The notes beneath the pieces were generated by a model. The model did no database searches, was not told where the DNA came from, and saw only the letters and a list, made by a program, of their open reading frames with translations. Positions 13,759 through 22,057 of a stretch of 37,626 bases of DNA are shown here, in pieces. A program made the translations under genes and the position numbers. Within the stretch, counting starts at the first letter, position 1, and the number at the start of each line of letters is the position of its first letter. This stretch comes from Phycisphaerales bacterium (GTDB taxonomy: Bacteria > Planctomycetota > Phycisphaerae > Phycisphaerales > UBA1924): contig JAJDDI010000067.1 in assembly GCA_029260375.1 (NCBI GenBank), positions 1 to 37,626 of the forward strand. The letters run 5' to 3'.

Positions 13759-16584
13759 CTACGGACACCCCTCCGACACGAGCGTCAGGAAGGAAACGAC
13801 ATCCGTGAAATCCCATACGCCGAACGGGGCGCCCAGATCCGCCGCCGTGCCATTTGAGGCGAAAGCCCCCAGGAACTCGATCACATCCGAGAAATCCAGC
13901 ACCCCGTACGGCTCGGCCCGGTCCGCCAGCGAGCAGCCCCGCCCCAGGGCGGTCGCCGACCCCACCCCCATGCTCGTCTGACGCATCACCACGTCTGTGC
14001 CGCCCGAGAGTTCCGGGTCGTGCCAGTGGACGATGGACTCGACGCTCACACTGTCCTCTTGCTCGTCGAAGAGCAGCTCGATGTAGGTCTTCCGCCCGGT
14101 CGTGGCCATCGTCGCGTCGTACCGCAGCGAGCGATCCGCCAGGCTCGGGTGCTGCGGGTCGAACATCGTCTCCCGCTGCGCCGCGTGGTACTTGACCATC
14201 TCCAGCGTCGTCCCCGTGCCCGCCCGGCCCCGCAGGTACTCGTCGGGCGTCACCTCCGGGATCACGCCGCCGTCGAAGACACCAAGCGCCGCGAGCGTGG
14301 TCCCCGCCAGCTGCGCATCCTCCTCACGCCAGCGGAACTTCACCTTCCCGCTGCCCGCGTCCGCGCTGCACACCTCCAGCAGCGCCCGCCCGTCGTTGTT
14401 CCATTCCTTCTGCATGTGGACCGCGTACGTCGCGTGGTGGTCACCCGAGATCGCCATGACCCGCTGATTGACCGCCGCGTTGTCCAGGAACAGGTCGATC
14501 AGGATCTGCTTCTCCGAGGCCAGCAGAAACGGGTGCTCGGGCGTGTTGAAGTGGTCGTGGTGCGACGAGTCCGTGTGCGACCAGCGCGTGTTCCACTTGT
14601 CCGCGGACTTGTTGTACGTGAACATAAAGTTGAACACGAGCACCGTCATCGCCTTGTCGTTGCCCGAACCGATGGCCTGATCCAGCCACGACAGCTGCGC
14701 CTCGTTCCAGACCACGTAGTTGGGCCCGCCGATACCCGTGTCCGTGTCGTCGTTGGCCCAGCGGCAGTCGTCCACGTACACGAACCTCACGTGGCGCGTG
14801 TCCGTGTAGTAGAACCGCACGTCGTCGTCCGAATACGCCCGCTGGCCGTTGTGCCACAGCCCGTCGCCCCACGGCCCGCCCCCGAACCCGTGCTCGCTCC
14901 GCAACTGCGCCAGCGTCGGGCGGTGCGGCTCGTCCGGACGGTACAGATCGATCGTCGCGCTGAACGCGTCCATCACACTGGTAAACGGCGGGTATCCGAT
15001 CTCGTTGCGCAGCCCCCACGCGCCATCGCCCCCGGCGTACGGGTGGTCACCCGCGTGCACGCTGAACCCGGCGCGGCGCGCCAGCCGCTTCCAGACGTAG
15101 TCGTCCAGGTGGTGCATCGACAACGCGCGGTGCTCGCGCTCGGGATCTGTCGCCCAGATATTCGGAAGAATGTTGTTGTCGTGGTAGTTGTAATCGTCGG
15201 TATGATACGTGTGGATCACCGGCGCCTGCGTGTCATCGATCAGGTCGCTGAACGCCGCCCCGTACAGTCCCTTGTGCGGGCTCGCGTTCGTGCAGCCCAT
15301 CGCCAGCACCCGGAACTGGCCCAGAGGCTGCCCGCCCTCGATGCTCAGCGTGTGCAGCCGCCCCGCAGTTCCATGCGTCGTCTCGGTCCCGCCGTTCTCG
15401 CCGTCGGGGTTGATCACGGCGCGCACGTAGTACACGCTCACCGGCGCCAGATCGCTGGCCGTCCAGCGCACGCCCTCGTCGTCGTCGCCCACGCCGATCC
15501 AGGGCGAGGTCTCCACGCCAGTCTGGAATGTCGGGTCCTGGGAGTACTCAAACCGGACCCGGGCCCGATCCAATTCGCTGTTCGCGTCGAACCCGAGCAG
15601 GCCCTTGTCATACCACAGCACCATCGGCACGCGGACGCTCGTCCCGGACGGGTCGGGCGTCTGGACGCCGAACACCGGGGTCTCGTCGACGAACCAGTCC
15701 GCCCCGTCGGGGCGGTCGCCGGGCGTGTCCCAGCCGAGGTTGGTCGCCCAGTCGCCAGACGGTGTGAATTGCTCGTTCTGCAGCAGGTCGGGACGCACGC
15801 TCGTCATCACGAGGCGCCTGAACCGGACCCGGCACGCTCCATTCTCGGGTCGCCCCTCGAGGTAGATCATCTCAATGTCGTTGCCCAGGTAGGTCCCGTC
15901 GGCGGCGCCCTCGTGATCGATCACCCCGTCGAGGTCCACATCGACGTAAACCCGCACCTTGGAGCCGGCGCCCGCGGGCCCGTCGGCGGCTCGCACATGC
16001 ACCCACACCCGCAACCACGTGTCCCGCGGGATCGGGTTGCCCGTGATCAGGCCCGCCAGGCTCTCGCTGAGCCCTCCCGACGCGCTCACCAGGCTCATCT
16101 GATCGCCCTCGCCCTCGCGCGTGCGCAAGCGCAATCCCTTGCGCGGCACGCTCGTCAGGGCCCGGAAAAAGTACGTCCGCTTGCTCTCGCCCCCGGCCGT
16201 CGAGCTCGTGGCCTTGCTCGCGTCCGCGTCGTGATCGGTCTGCCCCTCGTACTGCGTCATACGCATGTCGAACTGCACCCACGACTCCTGCACGGGTTCG
16301 TGGTAGATGATGCGCATGTCCCGCCCGCCGACACCCGCGTTGAACAGCAGCGACGCATGGCCGGGGTTGTCCGGGTCAGGGGCGATCTCGGTGTCCGTGG
16401 CCAGGACCCCCGAGGACTCCCACATCAGCGAGTACTGGTTTCCCTCCGAGCGGACATGCCCGTCGCGCGTCAGCCCGACCTGCTGATGGCGGATCACCCC
16501 GCCCTGTCCCAGCGCCGTTCCCGCGCCCGAGCCCAGCGTCAGCAGCGTCACCCCGACCACCTTTGACCACGAAACCCGCGTCAT
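13759..16584 (-). CDS. Secreted PhoD-like metallophosphoesterase with dockerin-like C-terminus
   Basis: The 941-residue protein starts at ATG 16584 with AGGGGA upstream and a signal peptide (MTRVSWSKVVGVTLLTLGSG). Residues 30-290 look like a beta-sandwich of the LamG/concanavalin type, with SWVQFDMRMT and TWLRVWVHVRA. A Fn3-like region follows, then a PhoD/alkaline phosphatase D type catalytic domain: FRVLAMGCTNASPHKGLYGA, FSVHAGDHPY, YVDDCRWANDDT and the metal-binding AISGDHHATYAV near the end. Such enzymes hydrolyse phosphate esters outside the cytoplasm using Fe/Ca or other metals. The substrate cannot be told. The final 60 residues are the duplicated dockerin-like unit with Cys before (GRGCSLADR) and at the end (SEGCP). 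The metal-site pattern is divergent from classical PhoD, so the subfamily is uncertain. Confidence 0.85.
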   Translation of the reverse strand: MTRVSWSKVVGVTLLTLGSGAGTALGQGGVIRHQQVGLTRDGHVRSEGNQYSLMWESSGVLATDTEIAPDPDNPGHASLLFNAGVGGRDMRIIYHEPVQESWVQFDMRMTQYEGQTDHDADASKATSSTAGGESKRTYFFRALTSVPRKGLRLRTREGEGDQMSLVSASGGLSESLAGLITGNPIPRDTWLRVWVHVRAADGPAGAGSKVRVYVDVDLDGVIDHEGAADGTYLGNDIEMIYLEGRPENGACRVRFRRLVMTSVRPDLLQNEQFTPSGDWATNLGWDTPGDRPDGADWFVDETPVFGVQTPDPSGTSVRVPMVLWYDKGLLGFDANSELDRARVRFEYSQDPTFQTGVETSPWIGVGDDDEGVRWTASDLAPVSVYYVRAVINPDGENGGTETTHGTAGRLHTLSIEGGQPLGQFRVLAMGCTNASPHKGLYGAAFSDLIDDTQAPVIHTYHTDDYNYHDNNILPNIWATDPEREHRALSMHHLDDYVWKRLARRAGFSVHAGDHPYAGGDGAWGLRNEIGYPPFTSVMDAFSATIDLYRPDEPHRPTLAQLRSEHGFGGGPWGDGLWHNGQRAYSDDDVRFYYTDTRHVRFVYVDDCRWANDDTDTGIGGPNYVVWNEAQLSWLDQAIGSGNDKAMTVLVFNFMFTYNKSADKWNTRWSHTDSSHHDHFNTPEHPFLLASEKQILIDLFLDNAAVNQRVMAISGDHHATYAVHMQKEWNNDGRALLEVCSADAGSGKVKFRWREEDAQLAGTTLAALGVFDGGVIPEVTPDEYLRGRAGTGTTLEMVKYHAAQRETMFDPQHPSLADRSLRYDATMATTGRKTYIELLFDEQEDSVSVESIVHWHDPELSGGTDVVMRQTSMGVGSATALGRGCSLADRAEPYGVLDFSDVIEFLGAFASNGTAADLGAPFGVWDFTDVVSFLTLVSEGCP

Positions 16585-16853
16585 GAGATCCCCTTTCGCC
16601 GGACGCCAGGCCCGGGACCGAGTGTTTCGGCACAAAAACCCTACCGAGTCCTGCGGATCACACAAACGCCGATTTCAAATCCAAAACATTTGCCAGAATC
16701 CGGCGACCGACGCCCAACGTCGCGTGCCCATGCCTCAGAGCGAGGCGTGGGCTTACCCACCCGACGGCGAACCGCACGCTATACGTCCTGCCCGGATGCT
16801 GAGTTCCCGCCCCCCCTGCCGATATCCTCAGGCTCCCCCTCCGGAGGTTGCGA

Positions 16854-18344
16854 GTGCCCACCAACACCGACCGCCTCAGCGTCCTGCTCCGGGCCCGCCG
16901 ACCCGGGATCTGGGTCTCCACGCACGAGGAGGCACAGGCGCTGGACATCATCGACGACGCCTGCTCGCGGGCCAAGGCCGACGTCTGGTCCTGGTCGCTC
17001 ATCGACGGCGTGCGCCACCGAACCAACCTGGCCTCCGACCCGATCCCCGAAACCACCAACCCGGGCGCCGCGCTGTACTGGCTGGCGCAGCAGGAGCGGG
17101 CGTCGGTCATCGTCCTGCTCGACATCCAGACACACCTCGACGAACCCCACACGCTCCGTGCTTTGCGCCAGCTGCTCGACCGGGCGCGAGCCATCGGCTC
17201 AAGCGTCGTCCTGCTCGACCACGCGCCGAGCCTGCCCGAGACGATCCGGGCCCACGTCACCCCGTTCGAGCTCACGCTGCCCCGCGGCAGCGAGATCGAG
17301 CCGCTCGTGCGAGCGGTGCTCAAACGCATCCACAAGCGCACGCCGCTGACCATCGATCTCACCGAGCGTGACTACGAGCTCATCATCAAGAACCTCTCGG
17401 GCCTGGGTGAGCGCCAGATCACGCAGATCATCACCGACGTCGCGGGCGAGGACCGCGTGTTCGACGCCGAGGATCTCAACAACGTGCTCGCGCACAAACG
17501 CGCGCTGCTGTCCGGCTCCGGATTGCTCGAGTACGTCGAGTCGCCGGCGACGCTGGGCGAGGTCGGTGGGCTCGGCAAGCTCAAGTCCTGGCTGGGCGCC
17601 CGCAGGGAGAGCTTCAGCGCCCAGGCCGAGTCCTTCGGGCTCACGCCCCCCCGCGGCGTGCTGCTGCTGGGCGTCCAGGGCGCGGGCAAGTCGCTGTGCG
17701 CCAAGGCGATCGCCACCGCGTGGCAGCGCCCGCTGCTCCGAATGGACCCGGGCTCGCTCTACGACCGCTACGTGGGCGAGTCCGAGCGCCGCCTGCGCGA
17801 CGCGCTCCGCCAGGCCGAGGCCATGGCCCCGGTCGTGCTCTGGATCGACGAGATCGAGAAGGCCTTCGCCTCCGCCGCCGCCCAATCGACCGACGGCGGG
17901 CTCAGCCAGCGCATGTTCGGCGCCCTGCTCACCTGGATGCAGGACCACCAAGCCCCGGTCTTCCTTGTCGCCACCGCCAACAACATCGACGCGCTCCCAC
18001 CGGAGCTGCTGCGCAAGGGACGCTTCGACGAGATCTTCTTCGTCGATCTCCCCGGGTCCGAGGCCCGGCGCGCGATCTTCACCATCCACCTCGCCCGACG
18101 CGACCGCGACCCGGGCGCGTTCGACCTTGACGCCCTCGTGCGCGTCAGCGACGGGTTCAGCGGCGCCGAGATCGAGTCTGCCATCCTCGCGGCCCTGCAC
18201 GACTGCTTCGCCCGGCGCGCCCAGCCCACCACCGACGACATCGTCCGTGCGCTCAACAGCAGCCCGCCGCTCTCGGTCACGATGCGCGAGAAGGTCGCCC
18301 GGCTCCGCGCCTGGGCCGACGGGCGCTGCGCCCCCGCGGATTAG
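16854..18344 (+). CDS. AAA+ ATPase, Ycf46-like
   Basis: The 496-residue protein starts at GTG 16854, six bases after GGAGG. TTG 16848 directly abuts that site and is rejected. The N-terminal 225 residues resemble a degenerate RecA/AAA-like fold with VSTHEEAQALDIIDDACSRA and VIVLLDIQTHLDEP. The C-terminal AAA+ module has Walker A GVQGAGKS (about 273-280), the pore-type segment SLYDRYVGESERRLRDAL, Walker B VLWIDEIEKAF (about 328-338), sensor 1 VATANNIDALP and the Arg-finger region LRKGRFDEIFFVDLP. This two-part layout is that of Ycf46 of chloroplasts and cyanobacteria, linked there to inorganic carbon use. A role here is unknown. No membrane segments. It is divergent from the PhoD-like gene across 269 bases and ends exactly at an inverted repeat. 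Confidence 0.87.
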   Translation: MPTNTDRLSVLLRARRPGIWVSTHEEAQALDIIDDACSRAKADVWSWSLIDGVRHRTNLASDPIPETTNPGAALYWLAQQERASVIVLLDIQTHLDEPHTLRALRQLLDRARAIGSSVVLLDHAPSLPETIRAHVTPFELTLPRGSEIEPLVRAVLKRIHKRTPLTIDLTERDYELIIKNLSGLGERQITQIITDVAGEDRVFDAEDLNNVLAHKRALLSGSGLLEYVESPATLGEVGGLGKLKSWLGARRESFSAQAESFGLTPPRGVLLLGVQGAGKSLCAKAIATAWQRPLLRMDPGSLYDRYVGESERRLRDALRQAEAMAPVVLWIDEIEKAFASAAAQSTDGGLSQRMFGALLTWMQDHQAPVFLVATANNIDALPPELLRKGRFDEIFFVDLPGSEARRAIFTIHLARRDRDPGAFDLDALVRVSDGFSGAEIESAILAALHDCFARRAQPTTDDIVRALNSSPPLSVTMREKVARLRAWADGRCAPAD

Positions 18345-18484
18345 GTTCTGTTTGACGGATCAAAAGCGGCACGCCGTGCCACTGACCTGTCTTCAGGTCT
18401 GTGCGTCCCGCGGACCCGGTACGCCTCCCCCGCACAGACCGGAGGACCGGTCCGTGGCACGAATCAGATCCGTCAAACAGAACC
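18344..18484. repeat. REPIN-like pair of inverted hairpins (family B)
   Basis: The outer 18 bases (18344-18361 and 18467-18484) are exact inverted repeats; the inner arms are imperfect. Each arm holds a hairpin: GACCTG-TCTT-CAGGTC in the left arm, and in the right arm read as complement GACCGG-TCCT-CCGGTC. The T-A to G-C change is paired on both sides of the stem. Flanking GTGCCAC and GGTCTGTGCG match between arms. The element begins at the last base of the AAA ATPase stop codon and sits between convergent genes. It may terminate transcription in both directions. No transposase is nearby. Confidence 0.82.
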
Positions 18485-18495
18485 TCGCGACCGGC

Positions 18496-19449
18496 TCAGG
18501 GCCCGCCGTCGTCGTCCTCGTCCTTGCCACCGCCGAGCAGGTCGCCCAGACCACCGCCCACGGCCTCGCGCGCTTTGTTTGTCGCGTCGTCCACCGCCTT
18601 GTCGATCTCCTCGCGGGCCTCCTCGGTCGCGTTCTCGACGGCGCCCTCGGCCTGCTCGCCGAGCTTCTTCGCCGCGCCGCCCAGGTTCCCCCCGAGATCG
18701 CCCACGATGCTCACGCCCATGTCCTGCAGCGACTTCAGATCGCCAAGCCCGCCTGTGAGCTCGCCCAGAATGTCGCCCGGGATCACGCCCCCGCCCGCCT
18801 CCACGGCCGCCGAGAGCACCGTCTTGACCACCAGGTTCGTCAGCTCGCCAAACGTCATGCCCTCGCCGCCGCCCACGTCCGCCAGCTCGATCAGCGGCAC
18901 GTGCACTGCGACATCACCCGCGACCAGGCTCAGCCCCGGGATGCCCACGAGGTGAACGTTCACGTCCTCGATCAGCAGCCGGTCGATGGTGACCTTGGGT
19001 CCGGAGGTCTCGCTCTCGGGCTTGTCGCCCGCCGAGCCCGACTCGAAGCGTTTCAGATTGTCCAGGATCGCCTGGTAGTTGGCCTTGCCGGCAGACTTGT
19101 CCAGGTTCACGTCGATGCTCGACAACCGGAACTCGGGGATCCGGATGTTGGTCATCGACGCCTCCTTCAGCGCCACGCCGACGGCGCCCTCGCCCAGCAG
19201 CAGGAAGTGGTCCGACGTGTACCCCGCCGGGTTGTCGATCTCAAGCCCGTTCATCTGGAACGTGCCCTTGGTGATCGCCACGTCCACGCTGTCCACGGTC
19301 GTCTCGACGCCCGTCGCGTACGTGCCGCCCCGCTCGATGGCGCGCTCAAAGATCGTGTCGATCTGCGAGATCCCGTAGGCGACAACACCGACGATGGCGC
19401 CGATCACCAGCACCACCAGCACAGCAAAGATAATCAGGAACTTCTTCAC
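18496..19449 (-). CDS. AsmA-like membrane-anchored protein
   Basis: The 317-residue protein starts at GTG 19449, five bases after GGAGG. The N-terminal MKKFLIIFAVLVVLVIGAIV is a membrane anchor or uncleaved signal. Residues 30-180 show the AsmA/DUF748-like beta pattern: TTVDSVDVAITKGTFQMNGL, EIDNPAGYTSDHFLLLGEGA and IPEFRLSSIDVNLDK. Such proteins act at the inner membrane and periplasm, in lipid transport or envelope assembly. A long C-terminal region is Gly-rich and then helical (AAKKLGEQAEGAVENATEEA), ending in an acidic DEDDD tail. It is shorter than classical AsmA. It is convergent with the AAA ATPase gene across the family B repeat. The role is inferred from fold only. Confidence 0.75.
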   Translation of the reverse strand: MKKFLIIFAVLVVLVIGAIVGVVAYGISQIDTIFERAIERGGTYATGVETTVDSVDVAITKGTFQMNGLEIDNPAGYTSDHFLLLGEGAVGVALKEASMTNIRIPEFRLSSIDVNLDKSAGKANYQAILDNLKRFESGSAGDKPESETSGPKVTIDRLLIEDVNVHLVGIPGLSLVAGDVAVHVPLIELADVGGGEGMTFGELTNLVVKTVLSAAVEAGGGVIPGDILGELTGGLGDLKSLQDMGVSIVGDLGGNLGGAAKKLGEQAEGAVENATEEAREEIDKAVDDATNKAREAVGGGLGDLLGGGKDEDDDGGP

Positions 19450-19559
19450 GTCGTCCTCCCTCGTCTCGGCGACCATCCGCCGCCCACAAGGGTATCCGTG
19501 AGAGGCCCAACATTCGCGGCGCCCGGGCAGAACCCCGGATCCGCCCACCACCGGGCAGT

Positions 19560-21908
19560 TCAGAGCGAGAACAGCCCGACGAACAGCACAACATCCGTTG
19601 CGTCGAACGTGGTGCTCCCGTCCAGGTCTGCGCGGGGATCCTGGGCGACGAACGCCTGCAGGAATGCCAGCACGTCCCCGAAGCCCGCGACACCGTCGCC
19701 GTCGAAATCAACGCGTGAGTCGAGCACCTCGATCGACAGCGCGGGCATCAGCGTCACCGGACGCACGCCGTCGTTCACGCTGATCTCGATCCGGTCCCGA
19801 CCCAGCTCGGCGCCCGCGCTCAGCTCGATCTCGTACACGCCCCCGCCCAGCTCGTGGATCGCGCCGATCTCGACCACGCCGTCCGAGCCAAACGCGAGGG
19901 CGGCGCTGAGCGCGCCGGGCCCGAGATCGACCGGGATGCCGCGCCAGTCGCGGATCTCCGCACGGATCCGCCCGCGGGCCATCCCCCCGCCGCTCGCGGC
20001 AAGGCTCGTTGTTCCAGTGGCGATCGAGCGGATCGCGTCGGGACGCCCGACCAGATCCGCGCGCCAGGCGTCGTACGTTTCGCGGAGCGTGATCACCGGG
20101 TCCGGGTCCGCCTGCGTGGTGTTGGGCACGTTGAAGGTCATGAAGTAGTCGCCCGCGGCGCAGCCGAGTTCCTGCAGGAACGCGCCCCCGCCCTGGTTCT
20201 CCGCCGTGACCAGCCCCCCCACGCCCGAGGCGCCCATGACCGCGTCGTCGAGCCCGTCGCCGTTGAGATCTCCCGTGCCCAGCGCGGTCACGCCCGTCGG
20301 GACCGGCGCGGGCGTGCCGAAGGCGAAGGCGCCCGAGGTGTCGTTGAGCAGCGAGACGAGCTCCGTCGGCTGCGACAGCACCGCCACGAGGTCTCCGGAG
20401 GCGTCGCCGTTCATCCGCCCGCCCGCCAGACGAACCACGGGGCGCCCGTCGGGCGCGGGCACATCGGTGCGGCTGAAGCTCGCGCCGGTGCTCAGCAGCA
20501 CGCTGACCGAGCCCGCGTCGCTGCCCGCCGTGGCCAGATCATCCAGTCCGTCCCCGTTGAAGTCATCGCGGACCAGGGCCGCGGGCCCGGCGCCCACGAA
20601 CGCGAACGTGCCCGAGACGAACCCGCCCGAGCCGTCGCCCAGCAGCGTGCTCACCGCGCCCAGCGCCTGGTGCGCCAGCGCCACGTCCGTCCGCCCGTCC
20701 CCGTTGAAATCGCCCGTCGCGATGCTCGAGCCCGAGCCGAGCATCGGCGAGATGCTCGTGACGTTGAACGTCCCCGCCCCGCTGTTGAGCAGCACGCTCA
20801 CGCTCCCGTCCGCGTTCACGGTCACAAGGTCCTCAGCCTGAGCACCGTCCAAGTCTCCCGATGCGATCGCGACGGGCCCGTCTCCCACGCCCGTGCTGAT
20901 CCCGGCGCCCAGCGTCCCGTCCTCACCGATGGGAAAGACAATCACCACGTCGGACCCCTGCGAGCAGACCGCCACGTCCGCGATCACATCGCCCGTAAAC
21001 TCGCCCCCCGCGCCCCGCAGCGTCACCGCCCCCGCCGCGAACTCGTCAGCGAGCGCCAGCGACGCCAGCGCCGCCCCCGGTCCCGTCACGTTGAGCAGCA
21101 CCGACATGTTCGTCGCCGCGCTCGTAGTCGCGATCACGTCCACCCGCGCATCGGCGTTGATGTCCCCGATCACCAAGCTCGTGGGCAGGCCGCGGGTATC
21201 CAGGATCTGGTTGCACCCGTCGGTGTCCCCGGCGCGGGCGATGAGCATGTACGCGATGTGCGCCGACTTCTCGAAGCTGGGCGGGGGCGAGCCGCAGTCC
21301 GTCGGCCCCGCGCTGCACGAGCACCGCCCGTCACCCCCGAACGCCGCCGCGGCCTCCATCGCCGCCATCAGCCTCGCGGGGATGTCCCCGGGCGTGAACC
21401 GAACCGCGTCCACGGCCGCCTGCACCACCGGCTCGCCCGTCAGGATGTTGCCCTGGATCGCGTACACCAGGTCGCCCACCTGCCCGGTCTGCCCGCCGGC
21501 CCACTGCGCGTTGTCCACGCCCGAGTACGTCAGCGTCCGCCCCGTCACGTCGAGCATCCCGTACTGGCGGTTGTCGTGCCCGATGTCGCTCACCGAGAGC
21601 GCGACGAGGATGTCCGCCGGCGCAACGCCCTGGAGCAGCATGTCGCGGATCACGCCCCGGTTCTGCCCCGTCTGATCGACCGCGGACTGCGCCGTCGCGC
21701 CGCCCACGCCCGTGATCAGCACCGGCGTGTTGTGGCGCAGGTTGAACCCCGTCAGGCACGTCGCCGAGGCGAGCCCGATCTCCCCGGTCCGCGTGTCCGC
21801 GATCAGGATCGACCACGTCGCCTGCGCGCTGCCCGCCAGCGCCGCGATCGCTCCCAACCCGACACCGGTCAGTGCCCGCACGCCCGGCTTGACTCGACGA
21901 GTTTCCAT
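19560..21908 (-). CDS. Secreted DUF1028 protein with FG-GAP repeats and dockerin domain
   Basis: The 782-residue protein starts at ATG 21908 with GGGAGAAG upstream and a signal peptide ending near AQATWS. Residues 32-230 are a DUF1028 domain (WSILIADTRTGEIGLASATC, TPVLITGVGGATAQSAVDQT, GNILTGEPVVQAAVDAV), an Ntn-hydrolase-like fold of unknown activity. Then six or more FG-GAP/VCBS repeats follow, each with a D-x-N-x-D-G-x-x-D-x-x calcium loop such as GDFNGDGRTDVALAHQ and DDFNGDGLDDLATAG. These build a beta-propeller. The last 50 residues are a dockerin pair; the first loop, VDFDGDGVAGFGDVLAFL, is a canonical calcium-binding form, unlike the degenerate tails of its neighbours, and the protein ends SL without the Gly-Cys-Pro. 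Extracellular binding or hydrolysis is likely. Confidence 0.87.
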   Translation of the reverse strand: METRRVKPGVRALTGVGLGAIAALAGSAQATWSILIADTRTGEIGLASATCLTGFNLRHNTPVLITGVGGATAQSAVDQTGQNRGVIRDMLLQGVAPADILVALSVSDIGHDNRQYGMLDVTGRTLTYSGVDNAQWAGGQTGQVGDLVYAIQGNILTGEPVVQAAVDAVRFTPGDIPARLMAAMEAAAAFGGDGRCSCSAGPTDCGSPPPSFEKSAHIAYMLIARAGDTDGCNQILDTRGLPTSLVIGDINADARVDVIATTSAATNMSVLLNVTGPGAALASLALADEFAAGAVTLRGAGGEFTGDVIADVAVCSQGSDVVIVFPIGEDGTLGAGISTGVGDGPVAIASGDLDGAQAEDLVTVNADGSVSVLLNSGAGTFNVTSISPMLGSGSSIATGDFNGDGRTDVALAHQALGAVSTLLGDGSGGFVSGTFAFVGAGPAALVRDDFNGDGLDDLATAGSDAGSVSVLLSTGASFSRTDVPAPDGRPVVRLAGGRMNGDASGDLVAVLSQPTELVSLLNDTSGAFAFGTPAPVPTGVTALGTGDLNGDGLDDAVMGASGVGGLVTAENQGGGAFLQELGCAAGDYFMTFNVPNTTQADPDPVITLRETYDAWRADLVGRPDAIRSIATGTTSLAASGGGMARGRIRAEIRDWRGIPVDLGPGALSAALAFGSDGVVEIGAIHELGGGVYEIELSAGAELGRDRIEISVNDGVRPVTLMPALSIEVLDSRVDFDGDGVAGFGDVLAFLQAFVAQDPRADLDGSTTFDATDVVLFVGLFSL

Positions 21909-22057
21909 TCGCACTTCTCCCGGATTGACAGACCTCACCCGCCCGAGCGGGCGCCCTCTCAAGCTACCCCATGCGCCGCCGAGAGCCAACCCCCGACGCC
22001 CGAATCAGCGCCGGTTGGGTGATTCCACTCGATTCAGCTCGCGCCGGGCGATCCGGG

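Noticed and set aside
14020..16566. Long plus-strand open frame opposite the PhoD-like gene
   Set aside because: It reads as Arg/Val/Pro-rich low-complexity sequence and mirrors a gene with a signal peptide, metal motifs and dockerin tail.
16640..16720. Nested dyad CAAAT-N7-ATTTG flanked by CGCCG/CGGCG as an operator
   Set aside because: The match is short and the flanks are imperfect; without homologous gaps it cannot be told from chance.
17368..20148. Plus-strand frame running through the AAA ATPase, the family B repeat and the AsmA-like gene
   Set aside because: It crosses two genes and an intergenic inverted repeat, is Ser/Arg/Pro-rich, and has no ribosome site or domain.
19854..22022. 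Long plus-strand open frame opposite the DUF1028/FG-GAP gene
   Set aside because: Composition is dominated by Arg, Ala and His with no recognisable domain; the minus-strand frame has full family motifs.
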